In this document: positions 11,425-21,953 of the stretch, piece after piece
Position numbering within the stretch: the stretch's first letter is position 1
How the letters are laid out: every line of letters starts with the position of its first letter
Assembly (NCBI GenBank): GCA_013396915.1
Contig: VWZL01000579.1
Span: 310,001-374,000 of the forward strand
Reading direction: 5' to 3'
Origin: Stercorarius parasiticus
Lineage: Eukaryota; Chordata; Aves; Charadriiformes; Stercorariidae
DNA: 64,000 bases
Made by a program: the position numbers and the translations under genes
The notes under the pieces: generated by a model
Databases searched by the model: none
What the model saw: only the letters and a program-made list of their open reading frames with translations
What the model was told of the DNA's origin: nothing

Positions 11425-13827
11425 AGACAAAAGGTGAGGAAGCTTCTGACAAGAGTCCAGTACTGTATGTTAAGGTACAATCTAGATCCCACTCTGGTTT
11501 GATACTGAACGCAGCGGTTAATTTATTCACAAGTGATTAGTGAAGATTCCCCTCTCTGGTCCTGAGCTATCAGTTGGCAAAACACAGTAGTTTTCCCAGT
11601 AAGCTCTACCTAAGTCCAGTGTGCTAGAAAGAAAAATGACACCAGTGAAAGGTGTGTGGCACAACACAGAGCAAATCAAAAGGTTGCTATACATTTTGTT
11701 TGCATCAGGCCACTTCAAAGTCATCCATCTATAATGTAGCAAGGTTCTAGGAAAAGCTCATACAGCTGCTGTTGAACTGAGAAGAACTGCTTTTTCACAC
11801 AGCTGTAATGAACAGCTTGGAAAACTTAATTATATGCATTTGATTCTTTCTTTCCATATGATTTTTTTTTCTCCGCTAAGTTTAAAAATAGTTTGAAAAT
11901 CTTCTGTCTGTCATTCCAGAATTCAGTTTCAAACCATGTGTCAGCAGGAAAGGTGTAGTTCTCATGTTTTAAAGAATATGCCCTCCCCCGCCTTTACTAC
12001 ACAGGTGACAAAAATGCTTAAAACCTCAACCATTTTTGTTCTGAATCATTAGAGTATGCCAAATAATCTATGGTGTAGCAATTGCTATAGCAACTATTCC
12101 TTTGGTTCAAAAACTGAAATAAACAGTTGACACATCATATTTCACATGCTAGGCAAGGATGTTCCGGCATAATGTAGTAATATTAATACATTCTATGGAA
12201 ACTGCGCAATATCCAAACTGGTACATATTACAGACTACTTTAGGCTGAGAACAATTTTGATAACAGGATATTTAAAGTATATTAGTTTGCCTCTGTTTAA
12301 CTGTAATTAAATACTATACATAATTAAGCTGAATTAATCTAATTAGACTTCCAACTGACAAGGGTTTCCAGTTGGCTGAAGTTTTGCAGGGCCCATTTTG
12401 TACATGCCAGTAAACATTAACCTTTTCTTTGAGCAGCTGACCCTTAAAAAGATGCCCCACTAAGAGACCGTATCATATACAGTATAGTCTAACCATAATC
12501 CTGACCGCTGAAAGGTCAAGAATTTCCATCATCTTTCAATATTACTAATACCTTAGGGAGAATTTTCTCTGTGTTTCTTGAGCAAAGAGAGTTTATGGTT
12601 AAACTCTCAAACTTCTCTTTAAGTCAAATAATGCTTGTGTTTCCCGTTGGAAAAGGCCTAATTGCATGAAAGGGTAGACTGTCTAAGCAGAGGTTTCAGG
12701 AATTTATGTATCTCAAACACAAAAACATCCAGGTAAGGAAAAATGATATGTATGGCATGCTGGGCACTGAGCTGGGTGCCAGAAACATGGGAGTGTCTTG
12801 CTGGCTCTTTTTCTGTTTTTTTTTTTTTTTGATCTGAGGCAGGTCATCTTCATCTTCTGTACCTTGATTTCCTAATTAGTTTTTAATCTTCCTTGTTTAC
12901 TTAGCATGTCTTTCTTTCAGGGTAAAGTTTATATTTAATTATTTGTTTGAACAGTATGCAGTGCTTACATCCCAGAGAATACCTGTGAGCACTCTGATAA
13001 CTATACTCTACATTTCTTACACAATTGTTTCTTCTGCCTGTCATTTTAACCTTTGGTGTTGCATCATATTTAGTGTTAGCAGAATAAAACATGAGTGTTC
13101 TTGCATTTACTTAACAATAGCCCAAGAAAATTGCCTTCCAAATACGCAATAGCTACAAGGTGATGATCTGCTTGGCAACCAGGCACATGGGAACATGTTC
13201 AAAAGCCCTTAACAGGAATTAAATGCTAATTAAAAGAAAAAGAGGAAAGCAATGATTTTACCCATAGACTTGAGAAAGCACAGATGATGATTCATTGAAA
13301 CTGTATTTCTCAGGGCTACTACAAGCAGAAAAAGACAGTACATATTTAGCCATCTTCTCAGGTAGGTGCTTAATAATAATAGACTTTATGTCTCTTAACT
13401 CTGCTCCCAAGACTGTTTTAACAGTTATATAGTATGCATACATGTTAGGGAGGAGCGTCTGGCATGCCTGTTTTTTTTTCCCTTTCTAACCAAATGTTGG
13501 AACTTTAAGCTAGAGTCAGGTTTCTTCTTGGCTGTACTCCTTCTGGCCCACAACGCCAGCATTTCTGGCTGTACTTCAAGAGAAAGGGTGGGGAACAAGT
13601 TAACCAGAATACCTCATGGCCTGAGCACTTACTAGCATGTGAAAGATATGGGTTCAAGCATTCCTCGCTTGAAGAAAGCACAAAACTCTTAATTACTGGA
13701 TGAGTTAGTGGAGTATTATTAAAAAGGAAGGATACTGAAGCATCTGAGTGCTTGTATGTTATCACATCTAACTTCATAGAAGATTAAGACGGAATTTTTA
13801 TGGCACTACACCTAAACCTGGACTACA
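11425..13827. other. Unique sequence between two CR1 tails
   Basis: No gene seen. It includes a 12-bp palindrome TAGCAATTGCTA at 12076-12087, a T15 run at 12816, and a weak exon-like segment at 12700-12732. Confidence 0.65.
12816..12830. repeat. T15 homopolymer
   Basis: A 15-base T run. Similar runs lie at 25258-25272 (T15), 31925-31939 (T15) and 53898-53916 (T19). A runs lie at 3909-3922, 4307-4320 and 23985-24020 (interrupted). None has target-site duplications or other retrogene features that I can see. Confidence 0.95.
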
Positions 13828-13913
13828 AACCTGCTCTAGGTGACCCTGCTCTGGCAGGGGGGTTGGACTAGATGATCTCCAGAGGTCCCTTCCAACCCCT
13901 ACCATTCTGTGGT
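13828..13913 (+). mobile_element. CR1 LINE 3' tail, severely 5'-truncated
   Basis: About 86 bp of CR1 3' end: CTGCTCTAGGTGACCCTGC, GGGGGGTTGGACTAGATGAT, the CTCCAGAGGTCCCTTCCAACC core and an ATTCTGTG terminus. This is a different tail variant (CTCCAGAGG, ATTCTGTG) from the copies at 11.4 and 50.4 kb and close to the copy at 45.5 kb. It contains no coding sequence. Confidence 0.93.
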
Positions 13914-14419
13914 ACAGTACAGGCTTGAACCTCCAGAGCGGGCACTTTCGATCATGCAGAGAGCTTCCAGGCTGCGTACAAAGATAACATATGTATCAGA
14001 CTGTATTAATCTTATCCACGTGTAAAAAAATGTTAATCATGGACAACACTAAAACAATGGTGGTCTGTGATTGGTTATGGTTATTTCAAAGAATATAATA
14101 GCGTGAGACTTTTTGGTGTTATTAATCTAACATTTTCGAAGTAATGGAACAATATTTCTGAAAGAGCAGGGATTTGGATAAAAGTTATATATTAAAAGAA
14201 TATGACTTTCTGATGATTGATTGTCTTTACAGCTCACTTTCAATTATTTCAGAAGTATTTTGCCTCTACAAAATCTACTAAGTGTATCACTGTATGAGCT
14301 TCTACAGCCAAATACAACAAAGTGAAGTATTTGTACAAATGCAGCCCATTTCCCTCGAATTATTTCCTATCTACAGTCATGCTCAGTATAGGATTAAACT
14401 TCTCTCATAGATACAATAC

Positions 14420-14534
14420 CAAGGACCCAGTTCTACTACCTTTACATAGAGCAAGGGTTTAGTCTGGGAGCAGAGTACCAGAGTGTCACTATATTTAAGT
14501 AAAGCACGTGTTCAACTGAATCAGGTCCCTTAGA
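14420..14534. repeat. Ancient amniote repeat relic with imperfect inverted ends
   Basis: The segment opens with AAGGACCCAGTTCT and closes with ACTGAATCAGGTCCCTT, which are imperfect inverted copies of one another. The inner part resembles the GTAAAGCACGTG motif of a widespread old repeat known from turtles, crocodilians and birds. The family name is not certain (a non-autonomous element or part of an L3/CR1-like tail). Identification is from memory of the consensus only. Confidence 0.5.
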
Positions 14535-15230
14535 TGTGAAGGTGAGAGGTGCCACAGATACTTTTGCATTTGCAACATCTAATTTAGCTATGTTCCTGTG
14601 GTCTTAATGTCCTGAAGCCATAACAGAAATAAAAGACTGCTGGCAGGCTCCACTGGAAATATGAGGAGGGTGTCCAAAGGCTTACTATTTATTTACACAC
14701 CTAAACATAAATAATCCCCTCATGTACCACTTTTACCCATAGGCTAAACCACATAGTTTTACAGTAAGGTCATACTTGTCTTCATGTTTTGGAAACATAA
14801 TCTGTCTTTTAAGGTTTGCAATTCATTTTGTTCCAGCTGTGGTTTTATAAATCCCTCCACTTTCGAAGAATTCAAAAGCTTCTTAAGACTTAAGATAGTT
14901 TTCATTTGGATGGAACAAGTATTAAGTCTGATCTAAAAGAAAGTCCACTACAGTGTATATAGGTATAGACACAGACACACACATTTCTCATGAATATTTG
15001 AGAAGGTATAACTTGGTATTGTAAAGGTCAAGATAATAGAAAAACTGGCAAACAAAAACTTCTTTTTCTGAACATAGATGAAAGGTATATCACATTTACC
15101 TGCACCATTGGGAAGAGTTGTGAACTAATATTAAGAGCTATGCTGAAATCCAGTATCAGAACTCATTAACATTTGAAATTCATTAAAACATTCAGTTTAA
15201 ATCTCTTCCTTTTTCATATTCCTCTTCCAG

Positions 15231-15316
15231 CGCAACACCAGAATGCTGCAGGAAGTGTTAGTTTGCCCAAATGATTTCTAAGGTCGGGAAGCTGAGGTAC
15301 TGTGGACAAGATCTGG
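15231..15316 (+). other. Candidate 86-nt exon followed by a second strong acceptor
   Basis: A very strong acceptor (CCTTTTTCATATTCCTCTTC then CAG) ends at 15230. After 86 bases the sequence ATCTGG is followed by GTAAGC at 15317. Only 82 bases later a second strong acceptor (CTTCTGCCTTTCTTCAG) ends at 15398, so an 82-base intron is conceivable. All three frames of the 86-base segment contain a stop, so it would be a noncoding exon or a terminal coding exon (RNTRMLQEVLVCPNDF then stop in one frame). No polyadenylation signal could be tied to it. Confidence 0.2.
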
Positions 15317-16640
15317 GTAAGCATTCAAACTGCTGGACATTTAATTTATATAGGAATCTGATCCTAGCCTATGGTATATATCTTCTGCCTTTCTTCAGGC
15401 TGCAAGGGTCATAAGACTGATTTCAAGAGAAAACTTTGGGGCTTTTCTTTGCATGGAGAAGTAACCAAACATAGTGATGTTGGCTCAGCACAACGCCCTT
15501 CTGCAGCAGTGGTGTTATGGTTTAGAGAAGTGAGTCTTGTGGAGGTGGCATCTGCTCTATTAATTTCTGGCTGATCTAAAAATCTACATGGATCAAAGCA
15601 ACTGAGACACCTGACCAGTCTAATTCTACTGTCATATTAGCCCAAAAGCAAGAAACACTTGTTCCCTCAAGGGCCGCAAAAGCCCTAATGAAGAGAATCA
15701 GGCTATTTGTTACTAAATACATGTCACATTTGAAAAATCAGTCTTGTTTTAGAACGTCTTCCTAAACTTCTTCAAGCTGTTATTTGCTTGGCAGAATCAC
15801 CACTGGGCAGAGTTGAACCATTTTGATGCACTTTTGTTGTGGTGTCCTTGCAAACAGAAGAGTGCCACAGTGTTTGACTCTTTCATGATGCTGAAACCAA
15901 GAAACTAAGCCCCAGACTCAAGCAGTATCACTTTTGGTCAAGGGGTGCAGTGAAGTCTCAACGGCTGTCACTGTTTCACTCCCTCTGTGACCTACCACAC
16001 CTCCCTGGTACCACAGAAGGCGAAGTTGAGACATTTCCATAGGGAGCTCCTCTGTGTGAGAGCTGCAGTAAAGCTTGCAGTTCAACATGGCCTAGAGAAG
16101 GCTATGTAAGTCCTTATTCATACTGGTCTAAAATCTTGCTGAACAATCTAAAAAAAGGTAAAGAATAGTGCTTAATTTGAAAAAGCTAATCCCATAAAAA
16201 TATTATATTTACTAGATAGTCGTCAGTCTGACAAGAAACTACTATCTAGAGGAAAGATTCAACTCAGGGCAAAAATCTTTTGGTTTCTCAAGTTATTTTA
16301 GTAAATGGATTGCTATAGTCTAGAATACTCTGGTCTGAAGTTAAGCATTTATAAACCTCAGATGATCTTGACATTCAGGAAGTCTAGCCCATTGCTTTAC
16401 TTTCTGTTGGTTCATGACCTAAGTACGGAATTGAACTTTTCCAAATTTATCCTGTGTGAAAGCAGAACTGAGCCCAGAGATTATTTGTTCCGTATTCTTC
16501 CACAGACTTCCTGTATGAATTTGGTAAGTTGTTTCAAGTTTATTTCTGTGTTTGACGCCCTCACTGGATCAAATGTGTACGTTTTCCAGTGCCATGTCTG
16601 GTTTAGATGACAGACCCTCTGGACTGCTTTTTCTGACAAA

Positions 16641-16720
16641 TCGCTATACAGCATCTAGCACAATGGAGAGTGATTACTTGTCTGGAGATCTTAATATAAA
16701 AGGATCAAATATAATACAAA
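16641..16720 (+). repeat. Ancient amniote repeat relic (L3/CR1-like tail)
   Basis: The core TACAGCATCTAGCACAATGG followed by a diverged GATCTTAATAT and TAATACAAA segment resembles the old amniote tail whose consensus has TACAGCGCCTAGCACAATGG and ends in ACAAATAATAA. It is diverged but collinear over about 80 bp. The exact family is uncertain. Confidence 0.5.
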
Positions 16721-17989
16721 CATTAGGAGGCATAATACCATGTCATATCGTATCAATGACTGGAGATAAACGGAATCACCCTACAGCACTCTGCATGGAG
16801 AGCCTGCAGAGACCCTGCAATAAGAGGTAATATAGAAATGCAAAGTAGTCCCAGGTTTTCCAGGGCTACAAGTTTATTCCTTCTCTTTAAACAGCCAGTA
16901 AGCAGGATGAATAGGATGAAGGCCATAAAACAGGAATGCCCTTTTTAATTGGAAAACATGCAGTAAACTACCTACCCCTTTAGGATCAAAGATGCTATTA
17001 AAAATGAAAGATATTATTACCGTTATTGTAAGTTTTTATTAGTAGCATTTACCAATAGCCCTTCTCACAGGGGAAATTGCTGTAAGTACCCGGCTGACTT
17101 ACAAGCAACTGTATTGTTCATAACATCACGCACCTGACCAAGCATTACCTTCTGCTACTCTTTTCATCTATTCTATTTCATACCATTGAACCTAGGCTGT
17201 AGAATTTTTTTCAAACAAGGCTGTAGTATGTCCTCTGATATATGGCTGAGGTAACAGCAAAGCTGCTAGTATTAGGGAACATTCACCTCTGTAAAAATTT
17301 GAGATTCCACTTACTCATTCCTCTCTCTGTTTACTTTCAAGGGCTAAATAAATCTGAAACTCTGCCTCCAGAAAGTCTGAGATATAGAAACACGCTGCAT
17401 ATCTTTCTCCCATCCCATCAGTAGGCTATATTTGGTAGAATTATGCTAGATGCCTCTGGGTTCATTTTAGTCATTCTGTAAAACTGAGAGACAAATTAAG
17501 GGAAAACTATTAGATAGTATAGTCCCAGGGATAGCCTAAAATCAAAATAAAACAGTATGTTAAAAATAAATTGCTTTTTGGAACCTTTTGAATTTTCTTT
17601 ATAGGAAAGACAGATTTGGTGTTATCAAGGTGCTAATACGCAAATGTCTAAGGAAGAAATACTTCCCTAATGATGATTTGCAGCTTCCTCGCGTGAAAAG
17701 CTGTAGCTGGCTTCTACTTCTACCCATTTCCATTTTGGCAGTGTAGGGATTGTTGCTGAGCTTCCCTGTGCTCCTGGGACCTCCTCAGTACTGCGATGTT
17801 TCAGGTTGGCAGCTATTTCACAAGGAGATTGTCTTGTGTGCTTATCTAGCTAGGGAACTCACTTCTGCACTTTTTCTTTTAGGGTGCAGAGATTAGGAGG
17901 CAGAATCATGAAATGAGGGGGCATTTCTTCTGGATCTGACCCTCTTCTTTCTCTTTCCAAGCCTTGTATTTCTGTCCCTCCTAAGCATA

Positions 17990-19725
17990 GGACCAGAGGA
18001 TAATTCAAGTTGGAAGGGACATTAGGTCTCTAGTTCAACCTCCTTCTCAAAGTAGGCTCAGCTTTGAGGTCAGATAAGGTTATTCAGGGCTTTATTTGGA
18101 CAGGTATTCAACACCTCCTAGGACAGAGACTGCTTCTTTTCCATATTGGGAGGCCCAAAACTGCACTTGGTATTTAGATGTGGTCCCACGAGTGCCAAGT
18201 AAAGGACTTCTTTCACTTCCCTTGATCTGCTGTCTGTGTTCCTAGTGATACAGCCCAGAATGTTATTGGTCTCCCTTGCTGCCAGGGCACACTACTAGCT
18301 CATGTCCACCTTGCTACCGAGACCTGCAAGTCCTCTCCTGCAGAGATGCTCCTCAGCTAGTCGGTCCCTAGAATGTATTGCTGCAGATTTCATTTGTTTC
18401 CAGATTAAGGACTTGGCATTTGTCCTTGCTGAGTTTCAGAAGGTTCCTGTCAGCCCATTCCTCCACTTGTCTATGTCTCTTTGGATGGCAGCTCTGCCCT
18501 AGACTTTATTGACCAGTCCTCTCAATTTGGTGTCATTTGCAAACTCGGTAAGCTTGTATTCCATCACCTGTGGTAAACCCTTGCTAAAGACGTGAAACAG
18601 GTCAGATCCAGAACAGACCCCTGCTGTACTCGTCATCATCCTTCAAGCAGGGTAGGTATATTATCCACTTCCTTCAAAGCCTGATTAATTTTTCACCCAT
18701 CTAGTCATTCACTTATCAAGACCACATTTCCTCTGTTCAGTCTTTTACTATTAATGTAGGGGTAAAGGCTACTCTTGTTTCCTTTGGCATCCCTTTGACA
18801 TCTCCATTTGAGCTTTGGCTCCTTTTTGCACTGGAGCTCTTTCATGAGTTTTCTGCTTAGACAGGCTCGTCTCCTGATACATCTGCGTGCCTTCCTGTGT
18901 ATTGGGATGGACCATTCCTGTACTTGGAGGGTACTGTCATTAAGGATCTGCAAACTTTTCTGAGTTTTTTGCTCTTTGAAGCTCCTTCCCATGGGATCAC
19001 ATCTAGCAGTTTCCAAAATAAACTGAAATCTGATCTCCTGAAGTTCGGCGTTTGTAATCTGCTACTCTCCTTCCTCTGAATCTTGGATTCCTATTTCATG
19101 GTTACTACAGCCAAGGCTATCACTGATTATTACACACCATCCAGTTCTGCCTTGTTAGTGAATAGCAGATGCAGCTGTGTGTCATTGCTCATTGGCTCAT
19201 CTAGTACATGCACCTGCTTACGTCCTGCCTCGTTGCCCTTTCTGCAGAAAACAGGGAAAGCAAAGGGCCCCATAAGAACCAGAGACTTTCCGAGTTTTTT
19301 AAACAAGGCTTCATCTACTTCCTCATCCTAAGGAGGTAGTTTGTAACACAATTCCACCACAGCATCACCTTTATGGCCTCTCCTTTGACCCTGACCCATA
19401 AGGCCTCAACAAGATTGTCATCTGTCTCACAGAGGAGCTCCATACATCCAAGTTCCTACTTCACTTAAAGGGTGACACCCTCATTGTCTTCCCTGTCTCC
19501 ATGTACTGAATATTGTGTATCCAACCATCACAACTTTTCAGCTGTGTCAGCTGTCCCACCAGTCATCCCAGTGATTATGTTATTTGGTGACTACAAGCAG
19601 AGCTCTAGTTCCTCCTCCTTTTTCCCTGTCTGTGGGCATTTGTGTACACACCCTGGAGATGGGTCTCCTTTTGTCCTATTCCATCATTCCTAAGGTCTGT
19701 CTTGTACACATCACCCTGATATCAC
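17990..19725 (-). mobile_element. Decayed CR1 LINE (endonuclease and reverse-transcriptase remnants), reverse orientation
   Basis: This is an old, broken CR1-type non-LTR retrotransposon copied into the minus strand. Read on the minus strand from right to left it shows the expected order: endonuclease region (about 19725-19020), the linker between endonuclease and reverse transcriptase (19016-18705, still a 103-codon open frame with SRKLMKEL- and YINSKR-type motifs), the C-terminal part of the reverse transcriptase (about 18700-18145), then the 3' tail (18130-17990) with the GTTGGAAGGGACAT core on the plus strand. The endonuclease motif SLGCSDHE survives as SLGCSNHE near 19090-19125. The reverse-transcriptase FADD box reads FAND near 18523-18555, so one catalytic aspartate is lost. 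About 1 kb of the polymerase (fingers and palm) appears deleted near 18700, and about 0.3 kb of the tail near 18140. Many stops and frameshifts show it is long dead. Family assignment rests on remembered avian CR1 ORF2 features, not on a search. Confidence 0.88.
18705..19016 (-). pseudogene. CR1 ORF2 fragment between endonuclease and reverse transcriptase
   Basis: This 103-codon open frame is the best preserved coding stretch inside the dead CR1 element. It matches the region of CR1 ORF2 just after the endonuclease, rich in basic residues (RKARRCIRRRACLSRKL) and ending in an INSKR-like motif that in intact elements precedes the polymerase. The frame runs into a stop at the internal deletion junction, so no polymerase follows. 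The first methionine is not a biological start, because the real protein begins well upstream in the endonuclease domain. It is not evidence of a host gene. Confidence 0.8.
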
Positions 19726-19795
19726 CCTAATGAGCCAGCTCATCAGCAAAGCTAAAAGTAAGGTGGCTAAAGGAAAGCTAAGATAGACAGGTTAG

Positions 19796-19850
19796 ATCAT
19801 ACAGATACAGATACAGACACAGATACAGATACAGATACAGATAGATATAT
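19796..19850. repeat. GATACA-type microsatellite
   Basis: About eight slightly imperfect hexamer units (AGATAC with one AGACAC), ending in GATAGATATAT. It begins about 70 bp beyond the 5'-side end of the decayed CR1. Confidence 0.95.
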
Positions 19851-20269
19851 GGGGATGTTACAGCTTTAGATAGTTGTGTGTAGTGCAGTTTTTTGTTACT
19901 TTCTTCTCTCCTACCATGCAGACTCTGCAAAGGCCACTGACAGCTTTTTCTTTGGTAATTAAAAAGTTAAGTAATCCAATGCCATTAGCTATGACAGTTT
20001 TTTCCATGTTTTAAAATATTACTAAGATCAGTATTGTAAAAAATGCATAGTCCCTAATGCATTGTAACTATCATAGCTTTCTAAAAATAATCTACTAAAA
20101 TAAATGTCTAAAATGTTGTTATCATATACTATACCTTGTTGGTCAATATCCTTGGTTTTACATTTAATGATGCATTTAAACTTTATGCATGTACTTCTTT
20201 CACAGGTACCTGTAGTTGGTTTCAGCTGGTTAATGTGTGCAAGATTTGGCATAGTAAGTATAACTTGCT

Positions 20270-20316
20270 CTATTAACAGTTTTACTTTACTACTTACTTT
20301 ACTATTAACAGTTTTA
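20270..20316. repeat. Paired 15-bp direct repeat, 32-bp spacing
   Basis: CTATTAACAGTTTTA occurs at 20270-20284 and again at 20302-20316, with TTTAC units between. A local duplication. Confidence 0.95.
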
Positions 20317-21933
20317 TTTTAAAGGATGTGCTTACCTTATCAGAGAAGAAGGAAGAGCAGCTCCTGATACTTAGATCAAAAGTGTCATTAACAAAAGTTA
20401 AACCAGCTAAATTTAGTTATTCTGCGCTTGGGACAGAGGATTAGAATTGAAATGGCAGAAAATGGGGTACTAATAGGTGATATTTTGAGGTCCTACCATC
20501 CTTCTGGTTTTATAAAGTGCAAATATTGGGCACTCATCAGAATTAATGATATAATGGCAACTCTTTTAAGTTTGAGAGTATAACCTGTCTTTTCTGCAGT
20601 AAAATCACAAGACAATCAAACGTGAAAGTTTTGCAGGCAGCACTCTGGTTTGTAATCTTCTATTTGCAGCACTGGATTTGCTAACTTTCCCTGCTTTAAA
20701 TTTTACAATGACCTTCAAGGCTAAGCAAACTGAAATTATTCTGTCTTTTGTCTATCTGTCCTTACTGTTCTCACAATGAAGTCACTAACCATGAAATTAA
20801 GTCTACAAGTAAAGTTCCCAAGCAGAGGGTGTGAGCAATATGAATAATGTATTGCTCATAACTTAAACTGAGTCAAATGCACTGTCTAGAGATACCATCG
20901 CCGAAAAAGTACTGTAAGAATAAGAAACTCTCACAGTGGCCAAGTTTGCTATTAATGGAATTAAAACTGTCATCAGACACGGTAGATTCATAATTGTATT
21001 TCTGAGTTATTCCCATTCCAGAATAATGACTGCAAACTGAACATTAAGCATTATTGAAGCATACAAACCTTTCATGAGAATGAACAGCATTCAGTATTAT
21101 TGCAGACTGCTATGAACGCCAAATGCTTTTAATGTTTTCTACATAATTTGTAACTAATCCTCCACCAAACTGATAGCTATCCCTGTTCAGTTTCATCGTC
21201 TCAGCTACTGAAGGAAGAGCAAAAGAATTCCTCAGCCTACCCAGGAAATGGGTGCCAATGGCAAGGGCATTGCTTCTGATTGTCTACTGCATCTGTGGGC
21301 GTTTGGACTACTGAAATGTTTATATTCCACCTCAGTGGTGTTATCAGATACACAGGAACCTCACTCTGAACAAGTTTATATTGGTATGTGAGAGTTAATA
21401 ATTAGGCTAGTATTTATCCATGAAACATTCATGGATACATTTCAGTTTGGTAAAAACATTATTATTTTCTCTCATTGTCAATCAATTGCTTTTGGTTTTA
21501 CAAAAAGAGTATTCAGAAATTCTGGAATCTGAAGTATTTATTGTACATCTTAAATATAAATTTAAGCTATTTCACACAATTTATCCTGTGCTTAAGCCAG
21601 GCTACTGATTAAGGTGGTTCAGATACATCAGGTGACCATAGACATTCAGATCCACCTCTTCTCCTTGTGGACATACACTGTCTGCTGGCGATAAGCACAG
21701 CCCAATCTGACCCTGCAGACAAAACTGACTTCAGCTCAGAGTGTGACTCCTTCAAGAATTCATCCTCCCTTTGCATAAGCTAGCAGTGTAACATTCCCTC
21801 ATCCCTTTCACATTTTTTATTTCGCATGAGAAATGGAAGACTTCAGACACGAAGCCCTGGAGCTCTCTTCAATGACAAAGGAAAACCCAATCATGATCAA
21901 GAAAAGGGACTGAAAGTGGTTTTATATATTTAA

Positions 21934-21953
21934 AAATAATAATAATAATAATA
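21934..21953. repeat. Short AAT microsatellite
   Basis: About six AAT units in an AT-rich stretch. Confidence 0.9.

Larger units (their letters stand above)
13914..17989. other. Mostly unique sequence with old repeat relics
   Basis: It holds the palindromic relic at 14420, the candidate exon pair at 15231-15398, a short exon-like segment at 16506-16523 and the repeat relic at 16641. Otherwise no gene or named repeat is seen. Confidence 0.6.

Noticed and set aside
20336..20406. Minus-strand exon model ending in a good donor (ATAAG then GTAAGC)
   Set aside because: The only acceptor (AACTAAATTTAG) lacks a pyrimidine tract.
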